A stretch of DNA of 64,000 nucleotides from Sipunculus nudus. Its lineage: Eukaryota; Annelida; Sipuncula; Golfingiida; Sipunculidae. The position numbers and the translations under genes were made by a program. Below, in pieces: positions 11,405 to 22,924 of the stretch (the first letter of the stretch is position 1; every line of letters begins with the position of its first letter). The notes beneath the pieces are model-generated. The model saw nothing but the letters and a program-made list of their open reading frames with translations. It was not told the DNA's origin and searched no databases. Location of the stretch: NCBI GenBank assembly GCA_026874595.1, contig CM049310.1, positions 90,959,556 to 91,023,555 of the forward strand. Direction: 5' to 3'.

Positions 11405-14400
11405 CGTCCGTCTGTCCGTCTGTCCGTCCGTTAACCAGGCACAAATCGTAACCGCTGGACCTAGAACCTTGTAACTTGGGATTCTGAGAGGTCCATAAAA
11501 AATCTCCTTGGAAACCAGAAATTAGGTCTCTGTTACCCATATCCTTCGAGCTATGTGGCCCCAAAGTACCCCCCAGAAAAGTCAAAAATTTCATACAAAA
11601 ACTTCAATATCTCATTAACTACTTGACTGATGGTCATGATTTTTGGCATACATATTGATCATGAGATGTTACATCACTTCCTGCAGACTGGTGGCGCCAC
11701 CTATATTTTTCGATTTTTTACGAATTTTTTTCTCTATTTTTGAGACCTTTAAAAATGTGAACATCTGTTAACAAGGCACAAATCATAAAGACTGGACTTA
11801 GAATCTTAATTCTTGACACACTGAGAGGTCCATGGAAAATCTCCTTGGAAACCAGAAATTAGGTCTCTGTTACCCATATCCTTTGAGCTATGGGGCCCCA
11901 AAGTACCCCCCAGAATAGTAAAAAATTTCATACAAAAACTTCAATATCTCAATAACTACATCACTGATGGTCTTCATTTTTGGCATACATATTGATCATG
12001 AGATGTTCAATCAGTTCCTGCAGACTGGTGGCGCCACCTGTACTGTTTGATTTTTTACGATTTTTTCCTCTATTTTTGAGACCTTTGAGGATGCTGTCAT
12101 CTGTAAGCATGGCACAAATCGTAACGACTGGACCTAGAATCTTCATTTTCGACACACTGAGAGACCTATGAAAAGTCTCCATGGAAACCAGAAATTAGGT
12201 CTCTGTTACCCATATCCTTCGAGCTATGGGGCCCAAAATTACCCCCCAGAATAGTCAAAAATTTCATACAAAAACTTCAATATCTCATTAACTACATCAC
12301 TGATGGTCATGATTTTCGACATACATATTGATGATGAGATGTTTCATCAGTTTGTGCAGACTGGTGGCGCCACCCGTATTTTTCAATGTTCACGAATTGT
12401 TTTCTCCATTTTTGAGACCTTTAAGGATGAAGTTATCTGTCAACAGGGTACAAATCGTAACGATTGGACCTAGAACCTTCGTTCTTGACACACAGAGAGA
12501 CCCATGATAAGTCTCCATGGAAACCTGAAATTTGGTCTCTGTTATCCATATCCTTCGAGCTATGGGGCCCCAAAGTACCCCCCAGAAAAGTCAAAAATTT
12601 CATACAAAAACTTCAATATCTCATTAACTACTTGACTGATGGTCATGATTTTTGGCATACATATTGATCATGAGATGTTACATCACTTCCTGCAGACTGG
12701 TGGCGCCACCTGTATTTTTCGATTTTTTACGAATTTTTTTCTCTATTTTTGAGACCTTTAAATATGTGAACATCTGTTAACAAGGCACAAATCATAAAGA
12801 CTGGACTTAGAATCTTAATTCTTGACTCACTGAGAGGTCCATGAAAAATCTCCTTGGAAACCAGAAATTAGGTCTCTGTTACCCATATCCTTTGAGCTAT
12901 GGGGCCCCAAAGTACCCCCCAGAATAGTAAAAAATTTCTTACAAAAACTTCAATATCTCAATAACTACATCACTGATGGTCTTCATTTTTGGCATACATA
13001 TTGATCATGAGATGTTCGATCAGTTCCTGCAGACTGGTGGCGCCACCTGTACTGTTTGATTTTTTACGATTTTTTTCCTCTATTTTTGAAACCTTTGAGG
13101 ATGCTGTCATCTGTTAGCGTGGCACAAATCGTAACGACTGGACCTAAAATCTTCATTTTCGACACACTGAGAGACCTATGAAAAGTCTCCATGGAAACCA
13201 GAAATTAGGTCTCTGTTACCCATATCCTTCGAGCTATGGGGCCCAAAATTACCCCCCAGAATAGTCAAAAATTTCATACAAAAACTTCAATATCTCATTA
13301 ACTACATCACTGATGGTCATGATTTTCGACATACATATTGATCATGAGATGTTTCATCAGTTTGTGCAGACTGGTGGCGCCACCTGTATTTTTCAATGTT
13401 CACGAATTGTTTTCTCCATTTTTGAGACCTTTAAGGATGTAGTTATCTGTCAACAGGGTTCAAATCGTAACGACTGGACCTAGAATCTTCGTTCTTGACA
13501 CACAGGGAGACCCATGATAAGTCTCCATGGAAACCTGAAATTTGGTCTCTGTTACCCATATCCTTTGAGCTATGGCACTCCAAAGTACAGCTCAGAATAA
13601 TTGAAAATTTGATACAAAAGCTAAAGTATCTGAACAACTAATGCAGAGATAACCATAATTGTTTGCATGGATATTGATCATGGAGTGTTTCATAAGTTTC
13701 TGCAGACTGGTGGCACCACCTGTATTTGTTCGGTTTTTTTTACGAAATTTTTCTGTATTTTTGAGACCTTTAAAGATATGAACATCTGTTAACAGGGCAC
13801 AAATCATAAAAACTGGACCAAGAATCTTCAGTCTTGACACACAGGGAGACCCATGAAAAGTCTCCATTGAAACTTGAAATTAGGTCTCTGTTACCCATAT
13901 TCTTTAAGCTGTATGGGTCCAAAATACCCCCCCCCCCCCCCCAGAATAATGGAAAATTTGATACAAAAACTGCAGTATTTCAATAACTACAACACTGATG
14001 GTCATAATTTTTGGCATACATATTGATCATGAGCTGTTCCATCAGTTTCTGCAGACTGGGTGTGCCACCTCTATTTTTTTTTCAAATTTTTACAAATTTT
14101 TTTCTTTTTTTTGAGACCTTTAAAGATGTGGTTATCTGTCAACAGGGTACAAATCGCAACAACTGGACCTAGAATCTTCATTCTTGTCATGCAAGGAGGC
14201 CCATGAAAGGTGCCTGTGGAAACTTGAAATTAGGTCTCTGTTACCCATATCCTTCAAGCTATAGGACTCCGAAGTATCCCTCAGAATAATGGACAATTTG
14301 ATACAAAAACTGAAGTATCTGAACAACTAATGCAGAGATCACCATGATTTTTTGCATGGATATTGACCAATAAGTGTTTTTATTAGTTTCTGCAGACTGA

Positions 14401-14419
14401 TGGAGCCACCTGTATTTTT
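11405..14419 (+). repeat. ~336-bp satellite, nine units, with ~1009-bp higher-order structure
   Basis: The landmark GCAGACTGGTGGCGCCACCT recurs with the palindrome starting at 11690, 12027, 12363, 12699, 13036 and 13373 (spacing 336-337), then as mutated copies near 13709, 14059 and 14400. Unit 1 resembles unit 4, 2 resembles 5, and 3 resembles 6 far more than they resemble their neighbours, giving a three-unit repeat of about 1009 bp. The last three units are diverged and one carries a run of 16 C. Confidence 0.9.
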
Positions 14420-15562
14420 GTATCCGCCAAAACGAAGTTTTGCGGATACTATGTTTTTGACCGAGTTCCTCCGCCGCGGCGGCGTTCGTTTCCAGAGAGC
14501 TCCTCGGAGACTAATGGACCGATTTTTCCCAAACTTACACCTATTATCGGGTCACATGTGAACTGGTGCCTAACCAATTTGCATTGACCTCTGACCTTTC
14601 CTCTCTATCCAGTGTCCATTTGTGGGTCTGTTTCCACTCATAAACCCTCATATCTCGGGAACCGTTTGACCGATCAGGAAATAAAATTGATACAAATGTA
14701 GCCCTTGGATTGCTTTATAACATACACAAAAATGGTGGCGCCACCTGTAACCATGTTTGCACAGTGTCCATCTGTTCATCTGCCTTTGGTTAAAATCACT
14801 CATATCTCTGCAGTGAATTGACTAATTCACCTGAAATTCGTCATGTGTATACATCCAGGATAGCTTTCTTGATTTTATGAAAGGTGGCGCCACCTACGTT
14901 CACTTTCACGCTGATGACATCCAAGCTTATATCTCGGGAACCGTTTGACCGATCAGGAAATAAAATTTATACAAATGTAGCCCTTTGATAGCTCTGTAAC
15001 ATACACAAAAAATGGTGGCGCCACCTGTAACAATGTTTGCACAGCGTCTGTCTGTTAGTCTGCCGTGGCCTAAAATTACTCATTTCTCTGTAGTGGTTCG
15101 ACATAACTGCCTAAAATTTTGCAGGTTTATACATCGTGGACAGCTTTCTTGATTTATGACAGGTGGCGCCACCTACATTCAAGTTAACGCTGGACACATC
15201 CAAGCTCATATCTCAGGAACCATTTGACCGATTGGGCCAAAATTGTGCATGTGTTTAGATCTCACATAGGTCTTTATCATACACAAAACTGGAGGGGTTA
15301 CCTGCAAAGATTTTTGCACAGTGTTTGTCTGCCATGGGCAAAAATCGCTCATATACATGTAGTGGTTTGACTTTTCTGCCTAAAATTTTGCAGGTGTATA
15401 CAACTTGGACAGCTTTCTGGATTTGTGGTAGGTGGCACAACCTACATAAACATTTAGGCTGCAGACATCCATGCTAATATGCAACATACCTCACTCTATT
15501 TCCCCTTGCCACTCAATCCATGCCTCACTATCCAATTTTGGCAGATACATGTAGTCACTTGT
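14420..15562 (+). mobile_element. Nested hairpin-ended element E4 inside E3
   Basis: It starts with the hairpin GTATCCGCCAAAACGAAG plus TTTTGCGGATAC (14420-14449, one bulged base) and ends AATTTTGGCAGATACATGTAG plus TCACTTGTC near 15562. The TTTTGGC word at the 3' end is complementary to GCCAAAA at the 5' end. The interior has about three ~277-bp units like those at 6640-7900. The end CACTTGT matches the ends of E2 and E3, so this is probably the same superfamily. Confidence 0.6.
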
Positions 15563-15891
15563 CGGTTACCCGTATTCTAGTTTTAAAAGTTTACACATTT
15601 TTCTCTATTTTTGAGATATATAAATACAGACTAAATCTTGGCCTGTTGGTTAATCTGTTTGATGCTTCAGTTGAATGGGTATATACTACCATTCTGATGA
15701 TAAAATTTCCTTTTGCAAATCTCTTCCCAGTCAGCTGAGCGTCATGACCCATGGGTCACTTGTTTTTAATTTCAATTCCTACGTCTGTCCTACCTGATTT
15801 TGATGAGAAATGTTATCATAACACCTGTAGGTCTGATTGCAGAAAGATGAGAATACTTGAAAAGACTGAATCATTTGCACCTCAGTAATTA

Positions 15892-16239
15892 CTTCCGCCA
15901 AGGTGTCTCATTGGTTTGGCTGTTTGTTTGTCTGGTTGCAACATTAGTCCAAAAGTTGTAACGGATTCTGATGAAATTTTCAAGTTAGCTTGGCAATGAC
16001 ACCAGGATCAATTTGATTACATTTTTTTTGGGGGGGGGGGGGGGGGGGGGATCCAGATCACCATCTCAAAATGCTGCATTTCTGACAATGCCATATGGAG
16101 GTAAGGAGCAGCCTTGTTAAGTTTGTGGCCACTAGATGGCCCTCAGTGTCAGTAAGCTATAACGTTCAGTGATTGTACTGCTGTGTTGATCACACAATCT
16201 GACAATGCCGTATGGGGTAATGAGCTGCCTTGGCGGAGG
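15892..16239. mobile_element. ~348-bp inverted-repeat element (CTTCCGCCAAGG ends)
   Basis: CTTCCGCCAAGG at the left and CCTTGGCGGAGG at the right form terminal inverted repeats. The interior resembles a widespread animal repeat, with the words GATGAAATTTTCA and CACTAGATGGC. A long G run (about 16029-16050) lies inside. It encodes no protein. Confidence 0.6.
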
Positions 16240-19200
16240 TCAGCACTCTCAACAAAAAACACCAAGAATATCTACCTAAACACCAAAGAAATTAATCAGT
16301 CTCGAAGATGGTCAGTTGAATAAAGATACTGCAATGTCCTGTAAATGGCATACTGTTAAATTCCCCAAAAGGGTTCCTTTATCCCACTGCATATTTATAT
16401 AAACTGTTTGTCAATTAAGAATATTCTCAGAACATTGATTTAGGCCATACAACAAAAATTTATTGTTCAACTGACTGAAAACAGGAGATAAGGAAATTGC
16501 ATTAAAAAGAAAATCCACAAAAAATGAGAGTAGGGAATCCCTAAAGCTAATTATTATTTTTGAATGGCCTTATGAAATTGATGTATGGTCCTTTGAAGAA
16601 ATCCTTTCAGTTTTGAACTCAATTTACCTGTACAGTGAGATGTATTGTTTGTACAGTTTAATTATTTGGATTATATACATGTATTGCCCCTGTAATGGTA
16701 ACGGCAATTCTATATCTTATTTCAGGTTAATTTTTGAAGATGCCTTTTGTTACGGCGCAAATATCGTGTCACAGTTTGTTGCTACTAGTGTTTTTGCTGA
16801 TGATAGTTTTAGGTAATATATGAACATGTATTTGATTTATACTAATCCAATATCTATTTGTTATTTTATTGGTAAAATTTGCCCAGTTTTGTACCTTAAA
16901 CTTATCTTTTAATGCCATCTTTAGATACTTGAGTCTGTATGTGTAGATCTAAACTTTTGAAAAGTGTTAGGCATTTATTCTTATGTGAATTTCTTTATTC
17001 AAGTATGTGAAGTCTTTCAGAAATAAATCACTGTTATATCAGTCCTGAGGGCTACATATGATTGGTCAAAACTAAAATAAGCCAACTCATGTCTTAGGCA
17101 CAAAACAACTGAAATTATATCAGTGATACAAAAATGAAGTTATTCAGATAAAACGTGTATCAGATATTGAAGTTAAAACAGGATAACTTTGACATGATTG
17201 ATTGCATTCAGTGGTCAGTGGTCTCTATACATTCCTTCTATTAACACATTTCATCAATCCACTGCCTTCAAAGGGAGCATTCGTTGTAGACTGCCACTAG
17301 GGATACAGCGTGTAAACTACTGGCAGTCTGCCAAGCAAACTTGTTTAACACCCTATAGTGCCTAGCTTTCATTAGTTTAAACCAGGGTCAAAGAATATTG
17401 GTCATGTGCTAGCAGATGGTGGTTGCCTTAGAAAACCACTGCTCCCCATGAAAACAGTGGTTGTATAAAATTGATTATTAGAAAGAAGGTTATGAAACAA
17501 CTGTGTAAAGAATGTGGTAAATGACATACTCCTCAAATTCCTATGCTTAATACCTGAAATTGTTGCGTTTTCTTCTGTTTATCAGCGTGGGGTAGTTATT
17601 TATAAAATACCAAATGTGTTCCTTTAGTTATATATTCATTTGGCATTTCACAGTGTAAATATTTAGCATTTACATATTTCTTTATGTATGTTTATTTATA
17701 TATTTTTTATTTGGACCATTGGGTAAGATATTTGACCTTTGTGAGATCCTGAATGGGTATTTATTGATGTCAATCATGGTTGTAGGGATATCTTTAATGG
17801 TATTATGTGATGGATTTAAGATATACTGAGAAATGAAACCATGAATTAGTAATCTTAGCTTGAAGGCACATGCAGTAGAGGTCTAATGCAGGACTTGCAT
17901 GTTGTGTTGATTGTGAATCAATCATACTAAAATTTACCAACCACCAAAAGATGTTAATATCACTATTGCCTGTCTACTTTATATTCCTACATTATATGCC
18001 GAACTTCAATTTGCCTACCATCATCTGTTGTGCTGTGTTAGTGTCATCTGAATTTGAACACTTTTCATTTATTCTATCTATATTACTTGAGTTATAGTCA
18101 GGGGGAAAAACAGCATTCTTTATCCCAATCAGAGATTTGCTTGTCTGTTGGATCATTAATTACATCTTTGCAGCCATTTAATTCTTTTGTTTTCATGGTT
18201 TGCAAGCCGTCTTTAAACATTAAAGTAGGATTTATTTTATGCTTGTTTAAGCAGTTCCTATATCATTTGTCTTTGTATATATGGAGTTAGATAGTGGTAG
18301 GCTGGAATTGTTTATCAACACCAAGAAAATAATCCTAGGTTTGTTTACCTTCACAGACTCAGTTGAGTATTTATTGGTTTGTATCACCAAATATAGTCTT
18401 AAAAAACGTATGTGATCTTTAAGTTGAATAGGGGTGATTTAAAAATATACTTTAAGTGACATGCATGGTCTAAATATAGAAGATTAAAGATGTTAACAAT
18501 ACAAATCAGACTAAACGTGATGAAAATTCAGGCCTTTTTTTTCTTCTGTATTGATAAATAATAATTTCCCCTCAAAGATCACTGTTGAAACCCAAACAAA
18601 ACTTACAAATTCGGATATTTATTCATTTTGTAGTTACTGTTAGGAAAAGTAGGTAAATGAACATTTGACCACGTAATGGTCGTTTATGATAATGGGGTTG
18701 TTTGGTCCTTGATGGAACATAAATCAACCTTTCAGTGGAAGACTAGGCTGCCAGTTAAATCTTATCATGATTAAATTATATATTCACGTATGATATGTAC
18801 ATGTTGTATATGAGATATCATATACTGTATTAGTATTTATATACATACTTAGTATTGTCTATATTAATGAAGAGTTTAAGGAAAGTATGAGGGCAATATA
18901 TGTACACATTCACAGTAGAATTCTGTATATTTATGTATGTGACTCATAATGATTGCTAGTTCTGTCAGAATCCCCTTTTCAGAGAGTACGTCGAAATATA
19001 TAGTGCGAGCTAAGACGAAATCTCAGGCTCAAAGGATGTTAAAAAAATGTACTGAGATAAAAAAAAGTTCTCCTGAGATTATGATTTTCTTGATTTTACT
19101 CAACAGTGAAATTACATATTTTATATACATTATATTCCTGTAATGTCTATTTATGACTTTGAAATTAAGGCTACAGATAATTTGCAGGAGCAATGTATAC

Positions 19201-20430
19201 CGTTAACCCTCTATTTTATTGGAAAGCCATTTGGTGAAAAGAAACTGATTGTAGAATCCTCTTTTATAAATTGGGTCGTGGAAACATCGGCATTGGAGAT
19301 GACACATCTAGGGATGTTTAATAAACTCCGTTCATGGTCTTTATCAATCAAGCACTTTTGTGTGTATGTGTGTGTGTGTAATTGGTTCTTGGGCTGTTAT
19401 GGATCTTCAGGGTATTGATGCATCACGATATTAAAGTCAAATATTTATCAGTGTTGTCCGGTAACTTTGATGCATTCATGATATGTGGTCATTTGATAAA
19501 AAGCGATGTCCTACACCTAAAGAGTTTTGAGCTAGTGCCATTTAAAGTTTTGATACAATTTGGCCAGATATGAATATAATAAAGGCCTCTGATTGGCTGA
19601 AAGCTAAAATTGAGGGGTCTGTGTCGGATGCATTATCAGGTGTTCTTGAAGCATACATTTGAAGCATTTTTATGGTTTTAATACTAAACATTATTTCTCT
19701 GTTAAAAACGAATCCAGGCTATAAAATAATTTGTTTTATCGAATTGTTTATCATGTTGTATGCGAAATACTCTGGTTGCTGTTTTGTTTGCGAGGGTTTC
19801 AAATATTCACGAAACGGGAATTACCACGAAAATAAAACCGTCATGAATAAGATGAATAATAATGTATTCTATATCCTCTACGGTATCTCACATATATTGT
19901 GTAGGTATCGTCTGTATTTGCATATTACCCATAATTCAAAGATTGATAAATTAAATAATATCAAATCTTGTGTATACCAACCACTGTTGCATGAAGGATT
20001 TCCACCTCTTCAGTGTTCCCCAAGTTCCTCATGCAACGGTTAACATTTCGGGCCGATATTAAGTAATTGATATAATAACCGTAATGTACACTGTGTAAGT
20101 TGCTGTATGGTAAATCGCAAGAATGAAATCCTTGCGAAACAGTGATGGAGTGAAAATCACGAATATTTAACATCGCACTTATGAAGTACACCACAGTGAA
20201 GCGATATCCATTGCATTGTGTCATAACAGCCCGAATGTGTAATTGTATAATTAATGTCAAGCTGAGTGATGAAATGATGGTCAAATCTCGGATGAGCAGG
20301 TTCGTGCCTTTCTTGGTGAACACCTTGTGGTATTATTCTGAAGGTCTGTATATAAGTTGTATAGCATTCATGTATATACCTGATTCCTGTAGGTAATGTT
20401 TATGATGTATACCTGTTAATCCCGTAAGAT
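16240..20430. other. Gene-poor AT-rich stretch, nothing recognised
   Basis: Only short open frames without family resemblance are present. No splice-consistent exon, long repeat or RNA gene was recognised. Confidence 0.4.
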
Positions 20431-20439
20431 TATATACAA

Positions 20440-20935
20440 GTATGTGTTTATGTATACCAGGCGCATGTGTATTACATGTATACCTGTCCTGAGTGTATTA
20501 CATGTATACCTGGCTCGAGTGTATTACATGTATACCTGGCTTGAGTGTATTACATGTATACCTGGCTTGAGTGTATTACATGTATGCCTGGTGTGAGTGT
20601 ATTACATGTATACCTGGCTCGAGTGTATTACATGTATACCTGGTCTCAGTGTATTATATGTATACATGTGCCTGGCGCTTGTGTATTACATGTATACCTT
20701 GTCTGAGTGTATTACATGTATACCTGGCTTGAATGTATTACATGTATACCTGACCTGTGTGTTTTACATGTATACAAAGTCTACCTGGGTTACATGTATA
20801 CAAGGCCAGTGTGTATTACTTGTATACCTGACCTGTGTATTACATGTATTCATGGTCTATGTGTATTACATGTATGCCTATCCAGTATATATTGCGTGTA
20901 TACCTGACTTGTATGTATAACATGTACACCAGTCC
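20440..20935 (+). repeat. 26-bp minisatellite, about 18 copies
   Basis: The unit is GTGTATTACATGTATACCTG plus six variable bases. Copies start at 20467, 20493, 20519, 20545 and 20571 with an exact 26-bp period at first, then drift in length and sequence towards 20930. Each unit contains the palindrome ACATGTATAC/GTATACATGT. The open frames rich in YYMYTW and CITCIPG are a by-product. Confidence 0.92.
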
Positions 20936-21510
20936 CTCTGCATAACGTATACATCAGTTTCGTGTATTTTGTATGTAATGGTAATGTCTTTCTGACAGAG
21001 GTGTACTCGCTATTTCTCTTGTTATCACTGTTATTTTCATGTATTAAACTTTGATATTGAAATACAATACGAATATATAAGTATACTGCCTTCAGTCGTT
21101 TATTTCTTTATAGGACTACTTTTGGGGTTGGTGTTCTGGCGTTAGCTGGAAGGACAATAACCCCAGTAATTCGAGAACTATAAGATTGGTGCATTTAAAA
21201 CCGCGCCGTTTTAACTTTAGTGAATTTGGTGGGTAAAACCAAGTACATTTTAATATGAATGAAAAATCAACAGAAATGTGTCATTAAATTAATTTACTTG
21301 TAATAAACATATATGATGTAAAATCTATTTGTAACATAACGTCGTGGTGCACATTTCATACTGAAAAAAACTTTGACTAGTAAGTTAAGTAATCATTATA
21401 ATTGACAATATCATGGAAGTACGTGTTCAAATACATCAATGGCATAGATACACTGATTACGTAGTTTGAGTTTAATATTTAATCATTGAATGTACTGTTC
21501 ATTATTCTCA

Positions 21511-21959
21511 TTAAAAACCAAGAGTGTTTGCAATCTTGCCCTCGCGGACGAGATGGTCGTACTCCTCGGCGTACGGAAGATTTATTTCGACCAAATCGTC
21601 CAAAGTATAAACGGCATCGTTCCGCCGAGGAGTACCCATGTTTTGACTGTCACTTGCGTCTGTAGACGTGACGTCACCATAACCGTTTAAGTGAACGGTA
21701 AGGCTACTGACGTAACGCTGCGGAACGTTGGGCTGTTTGATAGTGTCTGGAACTGTACTGATCCTAACGGTATCTGGTCTACAACCTAAATCAAATGTTG
21801 CATCTTCGGTCTTGCGTTTTATGGTTTCTGCCCGCTGGGTCGCCTAACACATATATGACCCTAGTTCCGGTGCCTAAATTCACGTACAAACTGCTGGAGT
21901 ACACTTTTTCTTCGCTGTCATGTGACACGGGTTTCCTCTCTGGACCCGAGCTGTTGTTC
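21511..21959 (-). pseudogene. Terminal exon copy A of an unrecognised tandem family
   Basis: On the - strand, an acceptor TTTCTTAATCACAG precedes an exon beginning NNSSGPERKPVSHDSEEKVY, and the frame ends EEYDHLVREGKIANTLGF then TAA. It is homologous over its length to copies B, C and D (34107-37262). A small deletion near 21840-21855 shifts the frame about a third of the way in, so the C-terminal two thirds (LGCRPDT.., RYVSSLTVHLNGY, DDLVEINLPYAEEYDHLVREG) are open in another frame. No domain was recognised. Confidence 0.6.
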
Positions 21960-22924
21960 CTGTGATTAAGAAACAAATATCACGCTTTAATGTATGTAGA
22001 CTAAGTATGGAATACATATCATGAATTAATTAGCGACAAGATTTCTACGGAAAGTCCGATATATATGTAGTTTTATGTTTAAAAGGAGTTTTGGAGTACC
22101 CATGTCAAACTGTTATATGTGAGATAACGAAAGACCGTAGAGAAATAAGAAATTACGGTATGTATCATGGTCATTAAAACGAGGGGTGAACTAAGGCATT
22201 AATTTAACTTTACTAGTTATACTAAAATACGGATGTCATGATGTCAAATAAACTTCAGACCACGTTTTTTCCCTGTTGTAAGATATATGAAATACAACTC
22301 GGAATGTGTAATACGATGGGTCTGTATTTCTTTACAGAATTGTATTCGGGATTGTGTATATATAAAAAAAAGTTCTCTACAATTAATATAAATAATTCCC
22401 AACAGAATACCAAGTCAGGGGGAATGTAAATGGATATACTGTCAGTCAGTGACGCATTGAAGAATTGTATAAAATCGCAAAAAAAAGTTGGGGAAACATG
22501 AATACTTGGAACAATAGGGGAAAATAGTGGATAGCTTTTTTGTGTGCATCACCCTCTTTATATTCCCACCCTCATGGGGCTTCCCCACTTAGGCGACTCT
22601 ACAGGCGACCAGGCTGTTACCTCGTGGTCGCCTGTATAGTCGCCTGGGGTCGCCCCAAGACGCGTCACCTGGAAGCTGTCGCCTCTGGATTTTCAACATG
22701 TTCAAAATTCTCAGGCGACAGCTTTTTTTGTCGCCAGTGAGCGTAGTCTGTCTTCTAATGGCGTAGGTGCTGTCGTAGGCTGTCGCCAGCTGACGCGGGT
22801 TGTCGTAGGTCCTGTCGGAGGGGGTCGCCAGGTGACGGGGGTTGTCGTGTGTGTTGTCGCGGGCTTTTGTTACTTGAAACGTTGGCCCATTCTTGTGTCC
22901 AGCTCCTCACAAAGCACATGGTAG

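Larger units (their letters stand above)
11354..15763 (+). mobile_element. 4.4-kb Helentron/HINE-like composite element E3
   Basis: The 5' end is TTTTTTAGCTCAGCTGACTG, which forms a hairpin at 11354-11382 (13-bp arms, one mismatch, GAA loop). The 3' end is CAGTCAGCTGAGC at 15728-15740, the exact reverse complement of GCTCAGCTGACTG in the 5' end. It is followed by the perfect 14-bp palindrome TGACCCATGGGTCA (15745-15758) and then CTTGTTTTT. Short inverted repeats, terminal hairpins and an internal satellite are the known architecture of nonautonomous Helentrons (HINEs). No coding capacity is present. A solo 3' end of this family sits near 53535-53575. Confidence 0.65.

Noticed and set aside
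11352-14326. Several 60-90-codon frames in the satellite
   Set aside because: They repeat with the 336-bp unit and follow base composition, not coding constraint.
20597-20920. 107-codon frame rich in Y, M, C and T
   Set aside because: It is the translation of the 26-bp minisatellite; the period is not a multiple of three and all frames look alike.
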